From: Aquariibacter albus
Lineage (GTDB): Bacteria > Pseudomonadota > Gammaproteobacteria > Burkholderiales > Burkholderiaceae_C
DNA: 64,000 nt
Direction of reading: 5' to 3'
NCBI RefSeq assembly: GCF_014145335.1
Contig: NZ_JACIVI010000001.1
Location: 744,001 to 808,000, forward strand
Shown: positions 23,632 through 32,945 of the stretch, piece by piece
How positions within the stretch are numbered: position 1 is the stretch's first letter
Layout of the letters: the number at the start of each line of letters is the position of its first letter
Position numbers and translations under genes: made by a program
Notes under the pieces: model-generated
What the model was told of the DNA's origin: nothing
The model's input: the letters and a program-made list of their open reading frames with translations, nothing else
Databases searched by the model: none

Positions 23632-24973
23632 GGCGGGCGAGGCCGCGACCGCGCCCGAGCGGTCGTCCGCCGAGGCCCTGGCCCTCGGCCTCTACCGCGG
23701 CCTCAGCACCTTGCTCGCGCCCGCCCTGCGGGTCCGCCTGGCCTGGCGGGGCCGGGCCGAGCCGGGCTACCGGCAGGCGCTCGGTGAACGTTTCGGCCGC
23801 TACGGCGAGCCGCCGCCCGCGCCCGGCGCGGTCTGGCTGCATGCCGTCTCGCTCGGCGAGACGCGGGCGGCCGAGCCGCTGATCGAGGCCCTGCGCGCCG
23901 AGGATCCGGCGCTGCGGCTGATCCTCAGCCATGGCACCGCCACCGGCCGGGCCGCCGGCGCGGCCCTGCTGCGACCCGGCGATCGCCAGGTCTGGCTGCC
24001 CTGGGACGCGCCCGGTCCGGTGCGCCGCTTCCTGGCCTGGGCCCGGCCCCGCTGTGGCCTGCTGATGGAGACCGAGGTCTGGCCCGGCCTGCTGGCCGAG
24101 GCGCAGGCTCAGGGCCTGCCGGTCTGGCTGCTGAATGCGCGGCTCAGCGAACGCAGCCTGCGTCGCGGTCGCCGTTTCGACGCCTTGTTGCGCCCGGCCC
24201 ACCGTGCCCTGGCCGGTGCGCTGGCCCAGACGCCCGAGGACGCCGCCCGCCTGCAGGCCGCCGGCGTGCGCCGGGTCGAGGCGCTCGGCAACCTGAAGTT
24301 CGAGTTGCGGCCCGAGCCCGCGCTGCTGGCCCGTGGCAGGGCCTGGGCGGCCGCCAGCCGCCTGCCGCTGCTGCTGTTCGCCAGCAGCCGCGAGGGCGAG
24401 GAGGCCGCCCTGCTCGCCGCCTGGCAGGCGCGTGCCGCGAGCCTGGCCGGCCGCCTGCGGCTGCTGGTGGTGCCGCGCCATCCGCAGCGCTTCGACGACG
24501 TTGCGGCCCTGCTGGCCCCGCTGGGCCCGCTGAGCCGCCGCAGCGCCTGGGGGGCCGAGGGCCTGCCGCCGCCCGAGGCCGCGCAGGCGCCGGTCTGGCT
24601 GGGCGACAGCCTGGGTGAAATGGCGGCCTACTACAGCGCGGCTGCGGCCGGCGGCCTGGCCCTGCTGGGCGGCAGCTTCGCGCCGCTGGGCGGGCAGAAC
24701 CTGATCGAGGCCGCCGCCTGCGGCTGCCCGCTGCTGATGGGACCGCACACCTTCAACTTTGCGGCCGCGGCCGAGTCGGCCTGCGCGGCCGGAGCCGCCG
24801 AGCGGCTGCCCGACCTGCCGGCCGCGCTGGACCGTGCGCTCGCCCTGCTCGACGAGCCCGCCGCGCGCGAGGCCCGCGCCGTGGCTGGTCCGCCCTGGGT
24901 GGCGGGTCGGCAGGCCATCGCCCAGAGCATGGCCCGGCGGGTGCTGGCGTCGCCCCCAGGCGACAAAACCTAG
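23615..24973 (+). CDS. waaA: 3-deoxy-D-manno-octulosonic acid (Kdo) transferase
   Basis: WaaA attaches Kdo from CMP-Kdo to lipid IVA at the inner membrane in LPS core synthesis. The 452-aa product begins at a GTG inside the preceding gene. It contains the GT30 N-terminal pattern (YRQALGERFGRY, VWLHAVSLGETRAAEPLI), METEVWPGLL with the catalytic Glu region, NARLSERSLRR, and the C-terminal FAPLGGQNLIEAAACGCPLLMGPHTFNF in two parts. The N-terminal membrane anchor is short. Length is slightly above the E. coli enzyme. The overlap with the mutase gene suggests translational coupling. Confidence 0.95.
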   Translation: MPPPTEAGEAATAPERSSAEALALGLYRGLSTLLAPALRVRLAWRGRAEPGYRQALGERFGRYGEPPPAPGAVWLHAVSLGETRAAEPLIEALRAEDPALRLILSHGTATGRAAGAALLRPGDRQVWLPWDAPGPVRRFLAWARPRCGLLMETEVWPGLLAEAQAQGLPVWLLNARLSERSLRRGRRFDALLRPAHRALAGALAQTPEDAARLQAAGVRRVEALGNLKFELRPEPALLARGRAWAAASRLPLLLFASSREGEEAALLAAWQARAASLAGRLRLLVVPRHPQRFDDVAALLAPLGPLSRRSAWGAEGLPPPEAAQAPVWLGDSLGEMAAYYSAAAAGGLALLGGSFAPLGGQNLIEAAACGCPLLMGPHTFNFAAAAESACAAGAAERLPDLPAALDRALALLDEPAAREARAVAGPPWVAGRQAIAQSMARRVLASPPGDKT

Positions 24974-25252
24974 GGTTCGCACGGATCGGCTGTCGTATCC
25001 GTGCCATAATCGCAGGCTGCACTCCTCACGGCGTGCCCGGGTGGTACGAATTGTCTTTCGACCACCTCCGCCCATCGTCTCACCCGCCCCCGGTCCGTCG
25101 CGTTTGCCGCGGACCCCCTGCGCGGCGCACCGGTCGAACCGGTTTCCGTGGCTTGCCGTCGGTTGGTCGATGTTCACCCAACCCTCGGGTTTCGAGGTGC
25201 CGAGCACCCGATCCGAGCACGACGGAACCGCCGCAAGACGGCGGAAGCTGCG
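24974..25252 (+). promoter_or_regulatory. Promoter and long leader upstream of the DEAD-box helicase gene
   Basis: This 279-nt gap contains CATAAT at 25005-25010, a good -10 candidate, with no convincing -35. If used, the message would carry a leader of about 235 nt before the ATG at 25253. Long leaders are common on cold-responsive RNA helicase genes and allow autoregulation. No hairpin with a U tract or known riboswitch is seen. The frame is open from 25148, so a longer N-terminus cannot be fully excluded. Confidence 0.45.
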
Positions 25253-26782
25253 ATGACGACCCTTGATGCGGCCGCTGGCCACGCCATGTCCTTTCTGGCC
25301 GAAGCTGAAGAAGCCCAGGCGCCCCTGAACACCGTGCAGGAAGTGGCCGAGCCGGTCCCGACCGAGCCCCAGGCCCCCAATGCCTTCCTCGCCCTCGGCC
25401 TGATCCAGCCCCTGGTCGATGCGGTGGCTGCGCTCGGCTACACCGCGCCCACGCCGGTGCAGGCCCAGGCCGTGCCCTCGGCCCTGGCCGGTGGCGACTG
25501 GATGGTCTCCAGCCAGACCGGCAGCGGCAAGACCGCCGCCTTCCTGCTGCCCGTGCTGCAGCGCCTGCTGACCCTGCCGCCCGCTGCCGCCTCCCGGGTG
25601 GCCGCTCCGCGCGCCATCGTGCTCTGCCCGACCCGCGAACTGGCCCAGCAGGTGGCCTCCGATGCCATCGACCTGATGCGCGGCGTCAGCGCCGCGATGC
25701 GCAGCGCCAGCAAGCACGACAAGGTGCGTGATGCCGTGCGCGGCCTGCGCGTGGCCACCATCGTCGGCGGCATGGCCTACGGCAAGCAGCTCTTCGACCT
25801 GCGCGGCGCCGACCTGGTCGTCGCCACGCCGGGCCGCCTGCTCGATCTGCAGGAACGCAAGCAGATCCGCCTGGACCTCTGCCACATGCTGGTCGTCGAC
25901 GAGGCCGACCGCATGCTCGACCTCGGCTTTGCCGAGGACCTGGCCGCCCTGCACGACGCGACCGCGCATCGCGAGCAGACCATGATGTTCTCGGCCACCT
26001 TCGCGCCGCGCATCATGACCCTGGCCTCCCGCGTGATGCGCGAACCGGGCCGCCTGGAACTGGCCACCGCCCAGGACCGCCACACCGACATCACCCAGAC
26101 CCTGCACTGGGCCGACAACCTCGACCACAAGCACAAGCTGCTGGAGCACTGGCTGCGCGACGTGGCGCTTGAGCAGGCCGTCGTCTTTGCCAGCACCCAG
26201 GTCGACACCGAAGCCCTGGCCGAGACCCTGCAGCAGATGGGCCATGCGGCGGTCGCCCTGCACGGCGCCATGCCCCAGGGCGTGCGCAACCGTCGCCTGC
26301 AGAACCTGCGCGACGGCCACATCCGCGTGCTGGTCGCCACCGACGTGGCCGCCCGGGGCATCGACGTGCCGACCATCAGCCATGTCATCAACTTTGGCCT
26401 GCCGATGAAGGCCGAGGACTATGTGCACCGCATCGGCCGCACCGGTCGTGCCGGCCGCAGCGGCCATGCCATCACCCTCGCCGAACACCGCGAGCGCGCC
26501 AAGATCCGCGCGATCGAGGCCTACACCCGCCAGACCCTGGTGCCGACCGTGATCCCCGGTCTCGAACCCACCCCGCAGGCGCCGAAGCCGCGCCGCGACA
26601 AGCCCATGCCCGGCTTCCGCAAGGGCCAGGCCCGTGCCGGTGGCGGCGGTGGTGGCCGCTGGGCCGAAGGTGGCGGTGGGGGGGGCTACGGCGCCCCGCG
26701 TCCCGAGGGCGGCGCGCCGCGTGGTGATCGTGGCCCGGGCGGTTTCCGCAACGACCGCGGTCCGCGCGGCGGCGGTCGCTGA
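25253..26782 (+). CDS. DEAD-box ATP-dependent RNA helicase (RhlE-like)
   Basis: The 509-aa helicase has the Q motif (Phe45 with TPVQAQAVP near 67), motif I SQTGSGKT (87-94), motif Ia PTRELAQQ, motif II DEAD (216-219), motif III SAT, and motif VI HRIGRTGRAGRSG near 393. The N-terminal 40 residues are an acidic extension. The C-terminal 60 residues are an RGG-like Gly/Arg/Pro-rich tail, typical of helicases acting on ribosome assembly or mRNA decay. The domain has an unusually long insert between motifs I and Ib (about residues 145-165). The start at 25253 follows GGAAG. Confidence 0.93.
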   Translation: MTTLDAAAGHAMSFLAEAEEAQAPLNTVQEVAEPVPTEPQAPNAFLALGLIQPLVDAVAALGYTAPTPVQAQAVPSALAGGDWMVSSQTGSGKTAAFLLPVLQRLLTLPPAAASRVAAPRAIVLCPTRELAQQVASDAIDLMRGVSAAMRSASKHDKVRDAVRGLRVATIVGGMAYGKQLFDLRGADLVVATPGRLLDLQERKQIRLDLCHMLVVDEADRMLDLGFAEDLAALHDATAHREQTMMFSATFAPRIMTLASRVMREPGRLELATAQDRHTDITQTLHWADNLDHKHKLLEHWLRDVALEQAVVFASTQVDTEALAETLQQMGHAAVALHGAMPQGVRNRRLQNLRDGHIRVLVATDVAARGIDVPTISHVINFGLPMKAEDYVHRIGRTGRAGRSGHAITLAEHRERAKIRAIEAYTRQTLVPTVIPGLEPTPQAPKPRRDKPMPGFRKGQARAGGGGGGRWAEGGGGGGYGAPRPEGGAPRGDRGPGGFRNDRGPRGGGR

Positions 26783-26826
26783 GATCGCTGCATGCCGCAG
26801 GCCTCGGGCGCTGCGGCATCCATGAA

Positions 26827-26852
26827 AAAGGGCGGCCCGCGGGCCGCCCTTT
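26827..26852. terminator. Bidirectional intrinsic terminator
   Basis: A perfect 12-bp inverted repeat (AAAGGGCGGCCC with a 2-nt GC loop) is preceded by extra A residues and ends in TTT, so a U run forms in both directions. It lies between the helicase gene and the convergent zinc-ribbon gene and can serve both. Confidence 0.85.
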
Positions 26853-26885
26853 GCGTTTCGCCGCCCGCGGGGCGCGGGCCAGGCC

Positions 26886-27158
26886 TCAGGCGCTGAAGAG
26901 CTTGGCGCCGCAGTTCTCGCAGCTGCCGCTGCAGGCCACCCGGTTCGAGCCGCAGTGGTGGCAGGTCAGCTTGCCCTGGATCTGGTTCGAGGGATGGGCC
27001 TTGCGATAGGCCTGGACATCGCCCAGCGCCGCCGGCGCCGCGGCCGGCGCGAGGGGGGCTGCGACAGCGGCTTCGGCCGGACCGCCCTGGCTGCGTCGCA
27101 GGATGAAGAAGACCACCGCCGCGACGGCGAGGGCAATGATCAGGGTCTGGGCGTCCAT
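26886..27158 (-). CDS. Small membrane-anchored zinc-ribbon protein
   Basis: The 90-aa product starts at 27158 after a GGAGA site. It has one N-terminal membrane helix (about residues 5-22), an Ala/Pro linker, and a C-terminal ribbon with two Cys-x2-Cys pairs, CHHCGSNRVACSGSCENCGA, that would bind one zinc. Similar small proteins occur in Burkholderiales without an assigned role. It is convergent with the helicase and divergent from the LEA14-like lipoprotein gene. Confidence 0.82.
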   Translation of the reverse strand: MDAQTLIIALAVAAVVFFILRRSQGGPAEAAVAAPLAPAAAPAALGDVQAYRKAHPSNQIQGKLTCHHCGSNRVACSGSCENCGAKLFSA

Positions 27159-27295
27159 GGTGCTTGTCTCCGGGTGAGGGCTTGATGGCCTCTTGAAGTG
27201 GGAATGCGGTCCGCGCGGACGGCGGCCCGAGCCGGCGATCTTGTCGTCGCCGGGCGGGCGCAGGATAGACCAGCGGTCCCCGGGGGGCAATTGTC

Positions 27296-27301
27296 TAGAC
27301 T
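27296..27301 (+). promoter_or_regulatory. -10 element of the LEA14-like gene, leaderless geometry
   Basis: TAGACT ends exactly six bases (six C residues) before the ATG at 27308; there is no ribosome-binding site. The predicted transcript begins at the start codon. Confidence 0.5.
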
Positions 27302-27307
27302 CCCCCC

Positions 27308-27829
27308 ATGCCTGCCTCCCGATCCCTGCCGCCGCGCGCCTGCCTCCCGTCCTCGCCACGTCGCCGCGAGCTCGCCCGTCGCCTGCTGCTGGCCGCGGCC
27401 CTGCCGCTGGCCGGCTGCGTCGTCATCCCGCTGCGCGATCCGCTGCGCGTGCAGGTGGTGGGCATCGAGCCGCTGCCCGGTGCGGGCCTCGAGTGGCGCT
27501 TCGGCGTCAAGCTGCGGCTGCTCAATCCCAACGACGCCGAGCTGGACTACAGCGGTGTCTTCCTCGAACTCGATGTCGGGGGCAAGCCGCTGGGCAGCGG
27601 CATCAGCGACATCAAGGGCCGGCTGACGCCCTTCGGCGAAACCCAGCTCTTCGTGCCGGTCACCGTGACCGCGCTGGATGCCCTGCGCCAGGCGCTGCGG
27701 GTGGTCGAGGGCAAGGACGGCCGCCGCCTCGACTACGTCTTGCGCGGCAAGGTGGGGGTGGGCGGCGTGCTCGGCGAGCGACGCTTCGAAACCCGCGGCG
27801 AGCTGACCCTGCCGGCCGGCATGCGCTGA
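27308..27829 (+). CDS. LEA14-like (water stress/hypersensitive response domain) lipoprotein
   Basis: The 173-aa product has a twin-Arg-rich N-terminus, a hydrophobic stretch and a lipobox LAGC (Cys at about residue 38), followed by a LEA type 2 beta-sandwich: RFGVKLRLLNPNDAELDYSGVFLELDV is split by the conserved Asn-Pro-Asn, then FGETQLFVPVTVTA. Bacterial LEA2 lipoproteins are periplasmic and have no firmly known function; desiccation tolerance is assumed for plant relatives. It is a single-gene unit, convergent with the PNPOx-like gene 10 nt away. Confidence 0.88.
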   Translation: MPASRSLPPRACLPSSPRRRELARRLLLAAALPLAGCVVIPLRDPLRVQVVGIEPLPGAGLEWRFGVKLRLLNPNDAELDYSGVFLELDVGGKPLGSGISDIKGRLTPFGETQLFVPVTVTALDALRQALRVVEGKDGRRLDYVLRGKVGVGGVLGERRFETRGELTLPAGMR

Positions 27830-27839
27830 GCCGTCCGGC

Positions 27840-28502
27840 TCAGGCTTCAGGGTCGCCGCAGGCCACCTGGCCAAACCAAGTCTCGATCGAGATCGTGCCC
27901 CCCTCGCGGGCGGCACGGCCCTGGTCGGCGGCGGGCAGATCGTCCTGCAGCAGGTCGATGCGCTTCCAGCCGGCCAGCGGCACCGGGTCCTCGGGCCGGG
28001 GCACGTAGCGCGACGGTGTTTCCTTGCGGTAGCGGTGGATGTAGCGCGGGCAGTTCGGCCAGACGGCCTGCACCGTCACCCGCACCAGCAGCTGCGCGCC
28101 GGGCCAGTCGGCGAGCGCGGCCGGGTCGGTGTCCAGCCGGGCCTCGCCCTGCACGCGGATGCGGTTGGGTGTCTCGAAATCGATGAACAGCAGGCCGACC
28201 TTGGCGGTGGCCGCCAGGTTGCCCAGCGACAGGAACATGCCGTTGCCGTCGTAGGACGGGAAGACCAGGGTCTTCTCGTCGGGCGTGCGCACGAAGCCCG
28301 GCGCGCCGCCCTTGTAGGACACGGTGGGCATGCCCTGGGCATCGACGCTGGACAGGAAGAACATGTCACGGCCGGCGATGAAGGCGCGGTCGCCCTCGCT
28401 CAGGCTGTCGTGCAGTGCGATGGCCTCGACCTTGTCGGCGATGCGGCGGGTGTCGAACTGGTCCTGCAGCCTGCGCTGCGCGGGTCCGAAAAGTCGGCTC
28501 AT
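27840..28502 (-). CDS. Pyridoxamine 5'-phosphate oxidase-like flavoprotein
   Basis: The 220-aa product belongs to the PNPOx-like split-barrel group that binds FMN or related flavins: residues about 44-125 contain DMFFLSSVDAQGMPTVSYKGG, FPSYDGNGMFLSLGNL and VGLLFIDFE. The later WPNCPRYIHRY block is shared by a subfamily annotated as PNPOx family of unknown substrate. It is not PdxH, which has a different C-terminal signature. The ATG is preceded by AGGAG. It is the last gene of the leftward run, 155 nt beyond the outer-membrane protein gene, and is probably independent. Confidence 0.85.
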   Translation of the reverse strand: MSRLFGPAQRRLQDQFDTRRIADKVEAIALHDSLSEGDRAFIAGRDMFFLSSVDAQGMPTVSYKGGAPGFVRTPDEKTLVFPSYDGNGMFLSLGNLAATAKVGLLFIDFETPNRIRVQGEARLDTDPAALADWPGAQLLVRVTVQAVWPNCPRYIHRYRKETPSRYVPRPEDPVPLAGWKRIDLLQDDLPAADQGRAAREGGTISIETWFGQVACGDPEA

Positions 28503-28657
28503 GGAGGCTCCTGGGCGGCAGGGATCGGCCGGCTCCCGGGGGGCGGAAGCCGATCACGCCCGCGCGAGCCTCGCGGCCCCGGCGGTCCGGGGCAAGCCGG
28601 CAAGTCCGCCTTGACAAGCCCGGGCGCAGGCCCGCTTCGGCCCGCGCCCCGCGCCGC

Positions 28658-29905
28658 TCAGTGGCCGTGCAGCAGCTCGGGCAGGGCCCAGCGCAGTCGC
28701 AGGGCGAGCACGGTCTGCGCCACGCCGGAGACCGATTCGCGCGCGCCTTCCACGCTCAGGCGCCAGCCGGGGACCGGAGTCCAGCCCAGCATCAGCGCAT
28801 GGCGCCAGGAACGGCTCTCGCCGTCCAGGCCGGCGTCGCGCACGATCAGCGTCGCCCCCGGTCCGACCACGGTGTTGCGGCCATTCAGCGCTTCGCTGCG
28901 CAGCGCAAGCTCCCAGGCGGCGTGGGGCGTCCAGCCGGCTTCCAGCCAGCCCCCCCAGCCGCGGCCGCGGTAGCGGGTGTCGCCGTTGCGGCCGTAGAGA
29001 TCGCCCTGCTCCTGGCGGTGCAGGCCGGCGGCGACGAAGCGCCAGTCGGGCAGGGCGGCGGGCCGCCACTGCAGGCTGCCGCCGAGCAGGCGCACCGTGC
29101 CGTCGAAGCAGACCACGTCGCGCAGCGAGCCGCTGCAGTCCGGCAGGCCGTGGCTGTGGCCCACGCCGGGCAGGCCGGCGGCGGGACGGGCGTAGCTGCC
29201 GCGTGCGTCCGGGTTCAGCCAGGCCGCCACCGCATCCCAGCGCAGCCCGGCCGGCCCGCCCTGCAGGTGCAGCACCGGGGCGGGCGAGGCGCCGTCGCCA
29301 CCCGGGAAGGTGCCGGCCCGCCACAGGCCGGCGTCGAGGCCGTCCAGGCCCAGCGGTCCTGCGCCGGGCGCGCCGCGCCAGGCCAGGTTGGCGCCTTCCT
29401 CGATCCAGTCGCCGTTGAAGGCGGCACGCTTGGCCAGCGGCGTCTGCAGGAAGCGGTCGTAGTGGCCGGCAGCCGTGATCACCGTGCCCAGCGGCACCCG
29501 GTTGCGGCCGAGGCCGAGGCGCCATGCGCTGTCGGCGGCCGGGCGCAGCGCGAGCCAGGCGGACTCGATGTGCGTCGGGTCCGCACCATGCCGCCCAACG
29601 GCGACATGCAGCCCCGCCTGGTCGGCGAAGCGCCAAGCCAGTTCCACGGTGGCGTGTTCCAGCGGCTCGCGCCGCACGTCGCTGAGGGTGTCGCCGACAT
29701 TGCTCTGGCCGTTCAGCCGGGCCGCCGGCACCGGGCCATCGGCCTCCACGGCGGCCAGGGCCGCGGCCACGCCGACGCGCCAGCCGGGCTGCGGCGGGAT
29801 CGCGTCGTCGCCCACGGTATGGGCCTGGGCCGTGGCCGCGGCCAGGGCGATCAGTGCGGCGAGCAGGCGCCGCGGGGTCTTCAGGGTCGAAAGCTTGTTG
29901 GGCAT
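28658..29905 (-). CDS. Outer-membrane beta-barrel-like protein of the MbnP/MbnH operon
   Basis: The 415-aa product has a signal peptide (cleavage probably after ATAQA) and then alternating, aromatic-rich strands typical of outer-membrane barrels (WLALRPAADSAWRLGLGRN, WGGWLEAGWTPHAAWELALR, a last strand LALRLRWALPELLHGH). It starts 9 nt after mbnH stops, so it is part of that operon. A His appears early in the mature protein (HTVGDDAIPPQPG) and HSHG in the middle. It could be the outer-membrane partner of the copper-binding pair, for instance a metal or chalkophore channel. No named family was recognised, so the function is inferred from context. Confidence 0.7.
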   Translation of the reverse strand: MPNKLSTLKTPRRLLAALIALAAATAQAHTVGDDAIPPQPGWRVGVAAALAAVEADGPVPAARLNGQSNVGDTLSDVRREPLEHATVELAWRFADQAGLHVAVGRHGADPTHIESAWLALRPAADSAWRLGLGRNRVPLGTVITAAGHYDRFLQTPLAKRAAFNGDWIEEGANLAWRGAPGAGPLGLDGLDAGLWRAGTFPGGDGASPAPVLHLQGGPAGLRWDAVAAWLNPDARGSYARPAAGLPGVGHSHGLPDCSGSLRDVVCFDGTVRLLGGSLQWRPAALPDWRFVAAGLHRQEQGDLYGRNGDTRYRGRGWGGWLEAGWTPHAAWELALRSEALNGRNTVVGPGATLIVRDAGLDGESRSWRHALMLGWTPVPGWRLSVEGARESVSGVAQTVLALRLRWALPELLHGH

Positions 29906-29913
29906 CGCGGACC

Positions 29914-31179
<1,266 letters not shown>

Positions 31180-31180
31180 C

Positions 31181-32113
31181 TCACAGCGCTCCGGTGCTGC
31201 CCGCGAGGCGGAAGATCCGCTGCGCCGTGGTGCTGAGCGGCAGGCCGGTGCTCTGGTCCAGGCCGAGGTTGCTGAAGACCGGCACGCATTCCGAGTCGGT
31301 CGCACCCGACATGCAGCCCGGCGCGCCGTTGATGTTCTGCGTGATGTCCACGCCCTGGAAGAGCTGGGCCAGGTCGATCACCACGTTCTGTGCGCTGGCC
31401 TTGCGGTCGAAGGCCAGCTCGACCGTCATGCGGTCCGGGCGGGCGCAGGTGTCGACCAGGCCGGTGGCCGGGCTCGAACCGGTGCAGCCGGTCGAGCCCA
31501 GGTGCACGTTGAAGGTGGTCAGCGTGGTCGGGGCATCGGCGTTCACCTCGATGTTCAGGAACTTGCGGCCGCCGGCCCAGGACCAGTTCAGCGCCGCGAT
31601 GTCCAGCGGCGCTGCGGCGCCCACCACGTTCGAGTGGTTCAGGGCCAGCGGCACGCCGATCTTGAAGCGCACCTTGGTGTAGTCGCCGCCGTCGGCCGAA
31701 CCGACCACCTCGGTGTGGGTCTCGGGCGAGGTCGCGTCGCAGGCCTCACCGGCCGCAGCCAGGTCGACCAGGGCCACGCCCGCCGCGCCCGAACCGGCGA
31801 TCTGCCAGTTGGTGACGGCGTCCAGCTTGACCGGGGTGACGTTGCCCTTGGCATCGACCAGCTCGACCTCGGACACATAGAAGCGCAGGTCCTGCAGCTT
31901 GGCCGAGGCGGCCGTCGAACCCAGGCCGCTCAGCGAGCCGGTGCAGCTGACCGCGCTGCTGCCGTTGAGCGCCGCGAACTGCAGCTTGACGGCCTGCGGG
32001 CTGTCGCCGCCCCCGCCGCCGCAGGCGGCGAGCAGGCTGGCACCGAGCACGGCGGCTGCGGCGGAGCGCAGCGGGCTGAGACGGAAGGCGAAGGGCTTGA
32101 AGTGGGTGTTCAT
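31181..32113 (-). CDS. mbnP: MbnP-family copper-binding lipoprotein (four-Cys metallo-mystery pair protein)
   Basis: The 310-aa product has an N-terminal lipobox (LLAAC, Cys31) and the family pattern: KLQDLRFYVSEVELVD, TNWQIAG, VALVDLAAAGEAC, KVRFKIGVPLALNHSN and the LNWSWAGGRKFLNIEV block. At least six Cys are spread over the mature part, consistent with the four-Cys motif (two disulfides) of the family. Trp residues suitable for conversion to kynurenine occur in NWQ and WSW. The partner mbnH follows immediately. An alternative start lies 9 nt upstream at 32122. Copper binding is known for the family, not shown here. Confidence 0.93.
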   Translation of the reverse strand: MNTHFKPFAFRLSPLRSAAAAVLGASLLAACGGGGGDSPQAVKLQFAALNGSSAVSCTGSLSGLGSTAASAKLQDLRFYVSEVELVDAKGNVTPVKLDAVTNWQIAGSGAAGVALVDLAAAGEACDATSPETHTEVVGSADGGDYTKVRFKIGVPLALNHSNVVGAAAPLDIAALNWSWAGGRKFLNIEVNADAPTTLTTFNVHLGSTGCTGSSPATGLVDTCARPDRMTVELAFDRKASAQNVVIDLAQLFQGVDITQNINGAPGCMSGATDSECVPVFSNLGLDQSTGLPLSTTAQRIFRLAGSTGAL

Positions 32114-32473
32114 GGGAAGCATCCAGCGTGAGGAAAGGGCAGGGAAAAGGGCAGGGCACACCCCGCGGCCTCGCCTGCACGAAGGCGGGCGGGCGCCGCG
32201 GGATGCGCCGTCCGGCCGAGGCGGCCGGACGGTCATCGGGTGGCTGTGGACGGCGCGCAGGCGCGACACCGCCGGGTCAGGCGGTCGCACGAAGGCGGCC
32301 GGGGCGGTCGAGACGCAGGCGCTCGGGTCCTGGCGGGCCACCGGCCCTCAGCAGGGGCCGGGCACAGCTCGCCCCTCAGCCCGGAGGCCGTGGCGACGGA
32401 GGTGCAGGCAAGGCCGTGCGACAGGTCGCGCGGGCAGGACCGCGCCGCGCGTCGGGACCGGATCGTTCCGCGC
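32114..32473. other. Intergenic region upstream of mbnP (no gene)
   Basis: This 360-nt GC-rich gap separates mbnP from the DUF2946 gene on the same strand. No credible ORF is seen. It holds the 10-bp inverted repeat listed separately and, near mbnP, two CCCTGCCCTTT repeats 12 nt apart on the minus strand (about 32137-32160). A separate mbnP promoter is possible but no clear -10/-35 pair is visible. Confidence 0.6.
32208..32232. repeat. Strong inverted repeat upstream of mbnP
   Basis: A perfect 10-bp stem, CCGTCCGGCC, is followed by a 5-nt loop GAGGC and its exact complement. There is no U tract on either side, so it is not a canonical intrinsic terminator; it could be an RNA processing or stability element downstream of the DUF2946 gene, or an operator. 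Confidence 0.6.
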
Positions 32474-32920
32474 TCAGGCGGCGGCGACCGGCGGCGCTCT
32501 CACGAGCGCGAGGAGATGCCGCGGCGGCGGACCCACCCGGCCGGGGCTGGAAGGCTCCGGCGGCGGCGGGTTGAGCACCGGCATCGCGAGGGCCTGCGGC
32601 AGGCGCTCGATGCCGGGCAGCGCCGGCAGGTGCAGGCCGGTGCGGCACCAGGGGCAGTGGTCGGGGCCCGAGATGCCGGCCGGATCGCCGTGCCCGGCCG
32701 CACCGGAGGCCGCCGCCGCTTCGGCACCGGACGGTGCCTGCAGCGTGACCCAGCGCATGCCGGCCGAGGTGCAGACCTGCACCCAGTCGCCGCTGCCGCC
32801 GCCCCACTGCCGCCAGGCCTGCGCCATGAGCGGCTGCAGGCTGGCCAGCAGCAGCACGAGCGCCAGCCAGCCCGCGCCGAGGCGGCGCGTGCGGAGGCTG
32901 AGGCGGTGGATGCCGTGCAT
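32474..32920 (-). CDS. DUF2946-family protein (copper-locus associated)
   Basis: The 148-aa product has an N-terminal membrane or signal helix (about residues 13-34) and the DUF2946 landmarks: WVQVCTSAGMRWV (Cys-Thr-Ser near residue 49) and DHCPWCRTGLHLPAL (paired Cys-x2-Cys near 88). Proteins of this family commonly neighbour copper-uptake TonB receptors and copper resistance genes. It lies between the sensor kinase and mbnP, same strand, 25 nt after the kinase stop. A TATCAT hexamer 9 nt before the ATG could give a near-leaderless transcript. Confidence 0.8.
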   Translation of the reverse strand: MHGIHRLSLRTRRLGAGWLALVLLLASLQPLMAQAWRQWGGGSGDWVQVCTSAGMRWVTLQAPSGAEAAAASGAAGHGDPAGISGPDHCPWCRTGLHLPALPGIERLPQALAMPVLNPPPPEPSSPGRVGPPPRHLLALVRAPPVAAA

Positions 32921-32945
32921 AAGCGGACGATGATATCCGGCCGGC

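Noticed and set aside
25131-25150. CGGTCGAACCGGTTTCCG resembling a tRNA T-arm
   Set aside because: No acceptor stem, anticodon arm or D-arm can be built around it.
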